Assembly (NCBI GenBank): GCA_902492825.1
Contig: CABUMZ010000009.1
Span: 1-24,983 of the forward strand
Direction: 5' to 3'
DNA from: an uncultured Collinsella sp.
Lineage (GTDB): Bacteria; Actinomycetota; Coriobacteriia; Coriobacteriales; Coriobacteriaceae
Length of the DNA stretch: 24,983 nt
This document shows, one piece after another, positions 15,238 through 23,549 of this stretch. Position 1 is the stretch's first letter. Each line of letters starts with the position of its first letter. The notes beneath the pieces were generated by a model. The model worked only from the letters and a program-made list of their open reading frames with translations, ran no database searches and was not told where the DNA came from. Position numbers and translations under genes: made by a program.

Positions 15238-16620
15238 TTACAGAGACGCGATCGTTGCATTTGCGCACTTAAGCGTACCGTCGGTGACCGTCAGCGCCAC
15301 ACCCTGGCCCTGCTTATTGCAGAATCGAGCGTTAAGCGCAACATCATCGACAAAGATGGTCGCGATATCGTCGTCAACGACCAGGCGCACATGATGAGTG
15401 CCCTCGCCCTTAAAGAACAACGGACGCTCGAGGCCCATGTTGTTGACCTGGAACCACGGATACTGGGGCGCCGCCGTAAACTCGAGCTTGCCCTCACGCA
15501 GGTTGGCGCGGAACTCATAGGCAAGACCGGACTCGGCGTCCTCGGCAAGCTTCACCGAGAAGCCGGCAGCGTCACCGGCGAGCTCGATGTCGGCATCGAG
15601 CATATAGGTGGAACCGGCATCCGCGGCGAGCGCCTGCTCGACCTTGCCCGACTCGCAGGAGAGCTCAAAGGCCTCGACTGCCTTAGCCTCGCCAAAGGCG
15701 CCAAGCATGCTGTCAGGAAGCTTGGTGCCGAGCGTTCCGTCGGCACGCTGAACGATCTCGAGGGGCATAAAGGTGCCACCCCACAGGTAAGAGCTGGGGT
15801 CGCCGCCCTCGTCACGCGTAGGAACCCAACCAAAGAGAACGCGGCGCTCGCCGTCAAATGCGGTACGCGCGGCATAGTACGCGCGGCCATCGAAGGAATC
15901 GTCCGCAGGAGTGATCCAAGGACCGTTGATAGAGCGAGACATGCGGTAACGGGTCTTGTTGCCATCACTGTACTCGGAGAACACCAGATACCACCAGTCG
16001 CCCATCTTAAAGAGATCAGGCATCTCGAACATGGTGTACAGGCCCGGATTCCACCAGTCGCCCTGGAACTCCCAGGTATCCAGGTCCTTGGAGGTGAACT
16101 TGACCAGACGACCGGTCATCAGACGCTTGTCCTCGCCCACACGCGTGCCGAGGATGAGCATGTACTCTTCGTTCTCCTCATCCCAAAGCACAAAGGGATC
16201 GCGCCAGTTGCGGTCATCGTAACCCTCCTGGGGCGGAAGCAGCGTCTCGGCGATGTTCTTCTCCCACTTGACGGCGTCGTCACTCGTTGCGTGAAGAAGA
16301 ACCTGCTTCATCAAGCGTGCCTTGACCTTATCGCGATTGCAACCAGTGTAGAGCGCATGGTACTTGTCGCCCACCTTAAACACCGTGCCGGCATAAACAT
16401 ACTGGTCGACTTCCTCGTCGCCGCCACGCTCAAGGCTCTCGCCAAAGTCTTTGTAATTGACGAAGTCCTTGGTTGTCGCGAGTGCCCAGCCAAACGGCTC
16501 TCCGAAAGGTCCGGGGTTTCGCGTGTCACGCTGATGATAGAGATAGAACGTGCCGTCCTCGCCGTACGGCATGATGTCGCCTACCCAAATTCCCTCAGGC
16601 TGGTAATACACCTTGTGCAT
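15238..16620 (-). CDS. Atypical GH32 family glycosidase (fructosidase)
   Basis: A 460-residue cytoplasmic enzyme, first structural gene of the sucrose operon. The fold and catalytic residues fit GH32: nucleophile Asp15 in GIWVGDIMPYG, which replaces the usual WxNDPNG; Asp141 in NWRDPFV; and Glu199 in MFEMPDLF, in place of ECPD. Residues from about 310 look like a C-terminal beta-sandwich. It has no signal peptide. It shares little detailed sequence with the canonical GH32 enzyme at 12197-13639, so the two are not recent duplicates. It probably cleaves a different fructoside or its phosphate. AAAGGAAG precedes ATG 16620. The promoter and operator sites lie directly upstream. Confidence 0.85.
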   Translation of the reverse strand: MHKVYYQPEGIWVGDIMPYGEDGTFYLYHQRDTRNPGPFGEPFGWALATTKDFVNYKDFGESLERGGDEEVDQYVYAGTVFKVGDKYHALYTGCNRDKVKARLMKQVLLHATSDDAVKWEKNIAETLLPPQEGYDDRNWRDPFVLWDEENEEYMLILGTRVGEDKRLMTGRLVKFTSKDLDTWEFQGDWWNPGLYTMFEMPDLFKMGDWWYLVFSEYSDGNKTRYRMSRSINGPWITPADDSFDGRAYYAARTAFDGERRVLFGWVPTRDEGGDPSSYLWGGTFMPLEIVQRADGTLGTKLPDSMLGAFGEAKAVEAFELSCESGKVEQALAADAGSTYMLDADIELAGDAAGFSVKLAEDAESGLAYEFRANLREGKLEFTAAPQYPWFQVNNMGLERPLFFKGEGTHHVRLVVDDDIATIFVDDVALNARFCNKQGQGVALTVTDGTLKCANATIASL

Positions 16621-16663
16621 CCGAGACTTCCTTTCTCACGAGATACTAACTCGGTACAACTGC

Positions 16664-16692
16664 AAGATATGTCAATCGTTTTCATATGTCAA
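16664..16692 (-). promoter_or_regulatory. Promoter of the GH32-scrA-scrB operon
   Basis: On the minus strand a perfect TTGACA (16687-16692) and TATCTT (16664-16669) are separated by 17 nt, with operator-like sites over both boxes and the spacer. Transcription would start about 40 bases before the GH32 gene. Confidence 0.75.
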
Positions 16693-16703
16693 ACGTTTTC
16701 ACA
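16669..16703. promoter_or_regulatory. Two adjacent LacI-type operators
   Basis: ATGTCAATCGTTTTCATAT (16669-16687) and TGTCAAACGTTTTCAC (within 16686-16703) are near-copies of each other and contain the central CG typical of LacI/GalR operators. They cover the operon promoter, consistent with repression by the adjacent lacI-type gene. A regulator match has not been tested. Confidence 0.75.
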
Positions 16704-16732
16704 CCAATACGTCTTTTCGCAGTTCCAGTCGT

Positions 16733-16750
16733 CGGCAAACGGTTGACATA
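16733..16750. promoter_or_regulatory. Third LacI-type operator, opposite orientation
   Basis: CGGCAAACGGTTGACATA, whose complement TATGTCAACCGTTTGCCG matches the two promoter sites. It is about 47 bp upstream of the nearest one (16686-16703), which would allow looping or cooperative repression. Confidence 0.65.
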
Positions 16751-16804
16751 TGCCGGCGAACGGTCATCAGAGGTGTTTGAGGAATTCTTTTGGCACGGGA
16801 TGAA

Positions 16805-17815
16805 CTACGCGGTTTTACCCTCAATGAGTTCAACGGGGAGCTTGATATTCGATTCGGGCTTTTCGCCGTTAATAAGAGCAATGATGGATTGCGCCGCGAG
16901 CTCTCCGATGCGATCGATATCTTGGCGAACGGTTGTTAAGTCAGGCATAAACGTCATAGTGCGGCGGGCACCATCCGCGCCCACGACCTTAATATCGCCC
17001 GGAGCGCTCAAGCCGCGCTGCTTCATCACGTTAAGACAGATAGCCGCCATCGTGTCGTCTCCCGCAAAGATGCCGTCAATATCGGGGTTCTCATCGAGGA
17101 TCTTCGCAACGACCGCGCTCTTTTCGTCGTCGGGCTTAACGAACTCGACCTCACGGACAAGCGCGGGCAAACCGGCCTGCTCAACAACATCGAGGTAGGC
17201 ATCGGTACGCTTATTGGCAGGCATGCGCATGCGGCTATTGCTGCGCAGGCACAGGATGCGCGAACACCCGTCATCGATCAGGCGACGCGTGGCAAGTTCG
17301 CCGATACTATAGCTGTCGCTCGCAATCTGAACAGAGGCCTCGCCAAGGTCGCAGTCGATACCAACCAGACTCAAACCCATCTCGGCATACGCCTCGGCAC
17401 CGATATTAAGCGAGTTGACGATGACGCCATCAACCATATTGCGTCGAAGCATGTCGATATAAGAGCGCTCAAGCTCGGGTCGATTGGCGCTATTGCACAG
17501 CAGCATCTTAAAACCGTTTTCGGCCAGGGTATGCTCAATGACTTGAACCACTTGGGCATGAAACGGACTGCTGACATAGGGGACGATCATACCGATAAGA
17601 TTCAGGCGACCGTTGAGCATGGCACGAGCGATATCGTTGGGCGTATAGTTGATGCGCTTCATCGCGGCATGGACCTTATCGCGGGTCTCTTGGCTAATAT
17701 AGCCACGATTATTAAGCACACGAGATACCGTAGTAGGCGAAACCCCCGCCACCGCCGCAACTTCCTTGATGCCAGGCTTAGCCGTATCCTTAGAACGAGC
17801 ACTCTCGCGAGCCAT
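16805..17815 (-). CDS. scrR: LacI/GalR-family repressor of the sucrose operon
   Basis: Sugar-responsive DNA-binding repressor. The 336-residue protein has an N-terminal LacI helix-turn-helix (IKEVAAVAGVSPTTVSRVLNN, about 16-36), the hinge helix YTPNDIARAML (58-68) and a periplasmic-binding-protein-like effector domain to the end. ATG 17815 is chosen since GGGAGGGTGCT precedes it and homology starts there; an ATG upstream at 17836 is less likely. It is encoded directly upstream of the GH32-scrA-scrB genes with a 184-bp regulatory gap, and its own promoter carries a matching operator, so it should repress itself too. The inducer, probably a sucrose or fructose phosphate, is inferred. Confidence 0.9.
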   Translation of the reverse strand: MARESARSKDTAKPGIKEVAAVAGVSPTTVSRVLNNRGYISQETRDKVHAAMKRINYTPNDIARAMLNGRLNLIGMIVPYVSSPFHAQVVQVIEHTLAENGFKMLLCNSANRPELERSYIDMLRRNMVDGVIVNSLNIGAEAYAEMGLSLVGIDCDLGEASVQIASDSYSIGELATRRLIDDGCSRILCLRSNSRMRMPANKRTDAYLDVVEQAGLPALVREVEFVKPDDEKSAVVAKILDENPDIDGIFAGDDTMAAICLNVMKQRGLSAPGDIKVVGADGARRTMTFMPDLTTVRQDIDRIGELAAQSIIALINGEKPESNIKLPVELIEGKTA

Positions 17816-17834
17816 AGCACCCTCCCCCATCAAC

Positions 17835-17874
17835 ATGTCATACGTTTACATACGAACAAAGCATACCCCAACAA
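17835..17874 (-). promoter_or_regulatory. Promoter and autoregulatory operator of the repressor gene
   Basis: ATGTCATACGTTTACAT (17835-17851) matches the operators at 16669-16750. On the minus strand TTGTTG (17869-17874) and TATGTA (17847-17852), 16 nt apart, form a candidate promoter whose -10 box is inside the operator. Confidence 0.6.
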
Positions 17875-17968
17875 GAGCGGGAAGACGGTAACAGTACAAG
17901 TAAGTAAACGACTCATCCAAATAATTAGGAGAGTTCCGCCTAACGGGTGACTACACAGGACCCCACAT

Positions 17969-18091
17969 GGCCGGTTTTGGGTTATTTCCCAAAACGTCCC
18001 GCAGGACGCAAAGAGGCTCCGCCGCGCAACGCGCGCAGCGGAGCCTCTTTGCATGTCCGAGGACGTTTTGGGAAATAACCCAAAACCGGCC
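17969..18091. repeat. Nested double-hairpin element between the repressor and the glycyl-radical gene
   Basis: A perfect 31-bp inverted repeat (17969-17999 with 18061-18091) encloses a perfect 15-bp inner stem (18008-18022 with 18038-18052), whose tip forms another CGCGC/GCGCG stem (18023-18027 and 18031-18035). The outer arm also contains GTTTTGGG-N6-CCCAAAAC, a palindrome in itself. Two internal loops of 8 nt separate the stems. There is no T-tract. It ends 27 bp from the stop of the small glycyl-radical gene, so it may protect or end that transcript. It has the same design as 4317-4428 and 5347-5463. Confidence 0.9.
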
Positions 18092-18118
18092 CCAGTAATC
18101 CTACAGGAGTTGAACCCT

Positions 18119-18370
18119 TTAGAACTTGTCGTGGAAGGTACGCGCAATGACCTCGTCCTGCTGCTCCTTGGTGAGCGTGTGGAAGTTCACGGCATAGCCG
18201 GAAACGCGGATGGTCAGCTGCGGGTACTTCTCGGGGTGAGTCTGAGCGTCGAGCAGCGTCTCACGGTTGAAGACGTTGATGTTCAGGTGGTGGCCACCCT
18301 TCTCGGCGTAAGCGTCGAGCATGTGGACCAGGTTATCGGCCTGAGTCTCGGAAACTTCAGAAACCTTCAT
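18119..18370 (-). CDS. grcA: Separate glycyl-radical domain protein of pyruvate formate-lyase
   Basis: An 83-residue protein that matches the C-terminal glycyl-radical domain of pyruvate formate-lyase: GGHHLNINVFNRETLLDAQ (25-43), HPEKYPQLTIRVSGYAVNF (45-63) and LTKEQQDEVIARTF. The radical glycine is Gly58 in RVSGYAV. In E. coli the same domain is the end of PflB, and the stress protein YfiD/GrcA is a free copy. Here the upstream pflB lacks the domain, so this protein probably supplies it constitutively. ATG 18370 has AAGGAG 7 nt upstream; the reading frame further upstream lacks homology. It is co-oriented with pflB, 85 bp downstream, with two hairpins in the gap. It is presumably activated by PflA (10073-10891). 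Confidence 0.93.
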   Translation of the reverse strand: MKVSEVSETQADNLVHMLDAYAEKGGHHLNINVFNRETLLDAQTHPEKYPQLTIRVSGYAVNFHTLTKEQQDEVIARTFHDKF

Positions 18371-18393
18371 AATGTGTCTCCTTCGATTAATAG

Positions 18394-18413
18394 GCGCCGG
18401 CCGAAACCGGCGC
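18394..18413 (-). other. GC hairpin in the pflB-grcA gap
   Basis: GCGCCGG (18394-18400) pairs with CCGGCGC (18407-18413) around a 6-nt loop. On the minus strand it is followed by CTATTAATC rather than a T-run, then the ribosome binding site of the small gene. It could be a weak attenuator or an mRNA-processing boundary. Confidence 0.6.
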
Positions 18414-18430
18414 ACTAATCAGTAATCGTT

Positions 18431-18453
18431 ATTGTTAGTATAGCACTAACAAT
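18431..18453 (-). other. Hairpin directly after the pflB stop
   Basis: ATTGTTAGT (18431-18439) and ACTAACAAT (18445-18453) form a perfect 9-bp stem with a 5-nt loop, two bases from the pflB stop codon. With the GC hairpin downstream it may set the ratio of the two transcripts. Confidence 0.6.
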
Positions 18454-18455
18454 AG

Positions 18456-20507
<2,052 letters not shown>

Positions 20508-20901
20508 TGTGTAACCACGCTCCTAGTTACGTGTAATGCGGCGCTCTCTCACACCGCTGCTTATTGAATTCTTGAATTTTCGGCTTGCACTACCGGCTTC
20601 TTCCGTTCTTCACCACATGTTGGTGCAGGGAAAAACGTTTGTCCACCTTGGAACTGCAACCCAAAACCCAAGATTTCACCCGTTTGAGAAGGATAACATA
20701 GCGACCCTCTCCATCTGGGCTGTTATATGTTTCTTTTTTTATATCATAAGGGCGTTTTTTACAAACCCGCAGGAAATGCGAGCGTGAACAACTACCGTTC
20801 ACCGATTTGTTTAGTTTTTTCCTTGCCTTTGTACGACGTTCACTCTAGCTGTTATGCCAGCTTTAGCAGGGTAAAGTGTCCCAGAGACCCTACAGAAACT
20901 G
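20508..20901 (-). promoter_or_regulatory. Long AT-rich leader and promoter region of pflB
   Basis: No convincing gene lies in 20508-20901. On the minus strand TTTGTA (20760-20765) and TATAAA (20738-20743), 16 nt apart, form a candidate promoter, which would leave a leader of about 220 nt before pflB. Upstream is GTGAAC-N7-GTTCAC (20784-20802), an operator-like palindrome that is not a clear Rex or FNR site. A 70-codon open frame (20590-20802, minus) has no recognisable features and is not called. Confidence 0.5.
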
Positions 20902-20935
20902 CAGGGCGGCCACGGGATCCCCCGTGGCCGCCCTG
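20902..20935 (-). terminator. Terminator after the KdgT-type permease gene
   Basis: A perfect 15-bp stem (20902-20916 with 20921-20935) with a 4-nt loop follows the permease stop by about 40 bp on the minus strand. The following tail CAGTTTCTGTAGG is only moderately T-rich. Confidence 0.75.
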
Positions 20936-20973
20936 TGGCGTAGCTAGTTTTTAGCTTTGATTGCCGCTTGGCA

Positions 20974-21993
20974 TTAGGCGGCTGCGGCGGCCTTGTCGGT
21001 CGTTGCCTTGCTATCGCCGTTGCCCTGGCCCTCAAAATGCTTGTAGCACCAGCTGGTGACCAGCGGGGTCAAAATAGCCGTAACGATTGCGCAGGCAGCA
21101 ACCTGTGCCGTAGCCGTCGCGAGCACCGCACCGCCGTACATGGCCCCGTTGACGCTTGCCATGGCAGCAGGCGTGGCCACATTGGCTCCGGCGCAGCTCG
21201 AAATGGCCGCACCTGCGACACCCGTACCGCCCGTGAGCTTATCGACCGCGATAACGGGAATTGCAAAGACCACCGAACAGATCACGCCGAGCAGAATACC
21301 GGGGAGACCGCCATTAATGAGCTGGCCAAAGGTCATGGTCGAGCCCATGGCAAAGAAGACGAGCACGATGATGGCGGAAAGTGCCGGTGCCATCATCTTC
21401 TTAAAGCTGGGGAACAGGTTACCCAGAATAATGCCGACGACGATCGGCAGAATGGCACCCACGAGCGACCAGCCGATCGGGGCCTGGCCGGCAGCGCCGA
21501 GCACGATCATCGTGACCGGAGGGCCGACAACCAGCGTGGTGATGGCGACAGCGCCACGCTCAGCCTCGTTGCCCATGGTACCCATCAGCCCAGCGTACAT
21601 AGCGTTGTTGGCGCCGGTGCAAGCCGCCAGCATCACCATGGCAGAGATGCCAAACAAGTTGTCGTTGAACACATAAAGGATGAGCAGCGACATGGCAACG
21701 ACCACGATCTGCTTGACGGCGATGATGATGGCGCCGCGGGCAGCGGCGGCAGGAGCGCTCTTAAACGAAATCGTCGTACCGACGATGAGCAAAAAAGCGC
21801 CCACGAGCGGGCCAGCGCCCTGCTGGGTCATGCCAAGCGTAAAGCTGCCGAGCGTTTTGAACAGGTCGGGGAATAGCGTGTTGAGCAGACAGCCCAACAG
21901 AAGCGGCACCAAGATATTGGCGCCCGGGATGGAGGACATCTTAAAGAACGGCTCCTTTGCCGCCGGCGCCTCCACCGCAGCCGATTCACTCAT
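20974..21993 (-). CDS. 2-keto-3-deoxygluconate permease family (KdgT-like) transporter
   Basis: A 339-residue integral membrane protein with about ten hydrophobic segments. The features match the KdgT family: SSIPGANILVPLLLGCLLNTLFP near the start, GPPVTMIVLGAAG, the LVGAILPIVVGIILGNLFP segment, IPVIAVDKLTGGTGVAGAA and SSCAGANVATPAAMA near the end. Known members import 2-keto-3-deoxygluconate and related acids with protons. No pectin-degrading or KDG kinase/aldolase gene is in the window, so the substrate is uncertain. ATG 21993 has AAAGGAG 7-8 nt upstream; an upstream ATG at 22014 lacks one. It is downstream of a dehydrogenase on the same strand, separated by a hairpin. Confidence 0.85.
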   Translation of the reverse strand: MSESAAVEAPAAKEPFFKMSSIPGANILVPLLLGCLLNTLFPDLFKTLGSFTLGMTQQGAGPLVGAFLLIVGTTISFKSAPAAAARGAIIIAVKQIVVVAMSLLILYVFNDNLFGISAMVMLAACTGANNAMYAGLMGTMGNEAERGAVAITTLVVGPPVTMIVLGAAGQAPIGWSLVGAILPIVVGIILGNLFPSFKKMMAPALSAIIVLVFFAMGSTMTFGQLINGGLPGILLGVICSVVFAIPVIAVDKLTGGTGVAGAAISSCAGANVATPAAMASVNGAMYGGAVLATATAQVAACAIVTAILTPLVTSWCYKHFEGQGNGDSKATTDKAAAAA

Positions 21994-22042
21994 ATATATC
22001 TCCTTTGGATGCATGCGAATCGTAGCCGCATGCGCCTATATC

Positions 22043-22082
22043 AGAAAGAAGGCGACGGTCCCGAGTCGCAGGAGCCGTCGCC
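22043..22082 (-). terminator. Hairpin terminator or attenuator between dehydrogenase and permease
   Basis: GGCGACGG (22051-22058) pairs with CCGTCGCC (22075-22082), 16-nt loop, followed on the minus strand by TTCTTTCTGATA. It stands between the two same-strand genes, so partial read-through into the permease is likely. Confidence 0.65.
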
Positions 22083-22101
22083 GAATAATCGTCGCGGAGT
22101 A

Positions 22102-22851
22102 TTACCCGTCCAGAACGATGCCACCGTCGCAGTCACCGATCTCGCCGTTCACGAAGCTGGCGAGGTCGGAAGCGAAGAACAGCACCATCTGCGCAGGCTC
22201 GCTGGCCTGGGCGGCGCGGCCCAGAGGGATACCGTTGATGATGCGCTGAGAGTTCTCGTCAGAGAGAATCGAAGTCATATCGGTAAGGGTAAGTGACGGG
22301 CACACGGCGTTACAGCGGACGCCAAACTTGCCGCCTTCCTTGGCGACTGCCTTGGTCAGGCCGTTGACACCGGCCTTAGAGCTCGCGTAGGCCGCGGTGC
22401 CGAGCAGGCCGCCACCGATCTTGCCAGCGACAGAGCTCACGTTGACGATAGTGCCGGCATGGGCCGCCTTAAAGTGCGGGTACACGGCGTTCATCATAGT
22501 GAAGGTACCGTTGAGGTTGATGTCGATGGTGCGACGCCACTCGGTGTCATCGATCTCGTCGAACTTCTTGGTGCTGATGACGCCAGCGCAGTTGATCAGG
22601 ATGTTGGTTTGCGGCAGGTCCGTAAAAATCTGCTCGACGGTCTCGCGCGCCTTGGGTGCATCGGCGACATCGAGCTGATAGAACTTGTTGCCCTCGCCAA
22701 GCTCGGCCACCGCGGCCTCGCCCTTAGCAGCGTTCCTTGCGATGAGCGCGACGTGTCCGCCGCCCGCAACGATGCCCTTGGCAATCTCGAGGCCAATGCC
22801 CTGAGTGCCGCCGGTAACGATCGCGGTTTTGCCCGTGAAGTCAAATGCCAT
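22102..22851 (-). CDS. Short-chain dehydrogenase/reductase
   Basis: A classical SDR of 249 residues using NAD(P)H. Visible motifs are the dinucleotide-binding TGGTQGIG (13-20), NCAG (87-90), catalytic Asn113, Ser140 in NVSSVAG, Tyr155 and Lys159 in YASSK, and the C-terminal GDCDGGIVLDG. The group resembles 3-oxoacyl-ACP reductases and KduD-type sugar-acid dehydrogenases. Lying upstream of a KdgT-like permease favours a sugar-acid substrate, but this is inference. ATG 22851 is preceded by GGGGG and GGAG. The opposite-strand marR gene starts 248 bp away. Confidence 0.9.
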   Translation of the reverse strand: MAFDFTGKTAIVTGGTQGIGLEIAKGIVAGGGHVALIARNAAKGEAAVAELGEGNKFYQLDVADAPKARETVEQIFTDLPQTNILINCAGVISTKKFDEIDDTEWRRTIDINLNGTFTMMNAVYPHFKAAHAGTIVNVSSVAGKIGGGLLGTAAYASSKAGVNGLTKAVAKEGGKFGVRCNAVCPSLTLTDMTSILSDENSQRIINGIPLGRAAQASEPAQMVLFFASDLASFVNGEIGDCDGGIVLDG

Positions 22852-23099
22852 GACTCCAACCCCCTTGATTCAGGTGTCTCCTTGCGGGAAGTTGGAGCAT
22901 CGCACGTGGCGATAAATGAGTCCCAGTCGTCATGGTGGTGACAACCCCTCGCCTAACCGCGGGCATAATAGTTCTTTGAAACGCTTCAGCGATTGAATTT
23001 TTTACTCTTTATGCGCTCTTTATATTGCCCACTGCATGAGACCCGAATACGCGGGTATCATCTTTCACCGAAAATAGTTTCTAGTGTTAGGGGTTTTCG
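22852..23099. promoter_or_regulatory. Divergent promoter region, dehydrogenase and marR
   Basis: This gap must hold promoters for both genes. Plus-strand candidates such as TTGAAA (22976-22981) with TTTTTA 17 nt on, and minus-strand boxes, are weak. A short ACCCG/CGGGT repeat lies at 23041-23056. No gene is visible. Confidence 0.35.
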
Positions 23100-23102
23100 G
23101 TG
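23066..23102 (+). promoter_or_regulatory. Inverted repeat spanning the marR start codon
   Basis: CACCGAAAA (23066-23074) and TTTTCGGTG (23094-23102) form a perfect 9-bp repeat with a 19-nt spacer. Its right arm includes the GTG start of marR and adjoins its AGGGG ribosome binding site, so it could be an RNA hairpin that blocks translation or an autoregulatory operator. Confidence 0.55.
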
Positions 23103-23549
23103 GAAGATACCGATTTCCATGAGCTTGGGCGTCAGCTCTTTACCGAGTTTGGCAGCATGCACCAGCGCGTTTCGCGCTTTGCCGACCAGGCTCTGGGTGG
23201 CGAGATGGCCGTCATGCGCGCCCTCATGCGCGCCGGCGGCTCGCTCACGCCGAGCGAACTCGCCGATCGTGCCTGGGTCTCGAGCGCCCGTATCGCCAAT
23301 ATCCTGCGCGCCCTCGAGGCCAAGGGTTGGGTCGAGCGCGAGCACTCAAAGACCGACCGTCGTCGCGTACACGTCACGGTGACCGACAAGGGATTCCAGG
23401 TCATCGAAATCAAACGCCGGGAATTCGAGGACCGCACCGCGGCCTTCCTCGAGCAGCTCGGCGAAACAGATACCCAGGAGATGGTGCGCCTTCTAAGACG
23501 TGCCAACGAAATTATCGACCGCAATCAAGAAAGGAGAGATGCCGAGTGA
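23100..23549 (+). CDS. MarR-family transcriptional regulator
   Basis: A 149-residue winged-helix regulator. Helices flank the DNA-binding core LTPSELADRAWVSSARIANILRALEAKGWVEREHSKTDRRRVHVTVTDKG-like region (about 49-100), with the typical wing DRRRVHVTVTDKG near residue 90. The start is GTG 23100 (AGGGG about 7 nt upstream); the next internal Met, residue 20, would cut off the first helix. Its stop overlaps the start of the ABC transporter gene by 4 bp, so the two are translationally coupled and the regulator probably controls the exporter and itself. Confidence 0.9.
   Translation: MEDTDFHELGRQLFTEFGSMHQRVSRFADQALGGEMAVMRALMRAGGSLTPSELADRAWVSSARIANILRALEAKGWVEREHSKTDRRRVHVTVTDKGFQVIEIKRREFEDRTAAFLEQLGETDTQEMVRLLRRANEIIDRNQERRDAE

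Noticed and set aside
15229..16746. 505-codon plus-strand open frame opposite the second GH32 gene
   Set aside because: It is a complementary-frame artefact that runs through the operon promoter and operators.
20590..20802. 70-codon minus-strand open frame in the pflB leader
   Set aside because: No ribosome binding site, odd composition, and it overlaps the likely promoter.
20784..20802. Terminator on the plus strand (hairpin followed by a T-rich stretch)
   Set aside because: No plus-strand gene lies upstream; the palindrome fits an operator in the pflB promoter region better.
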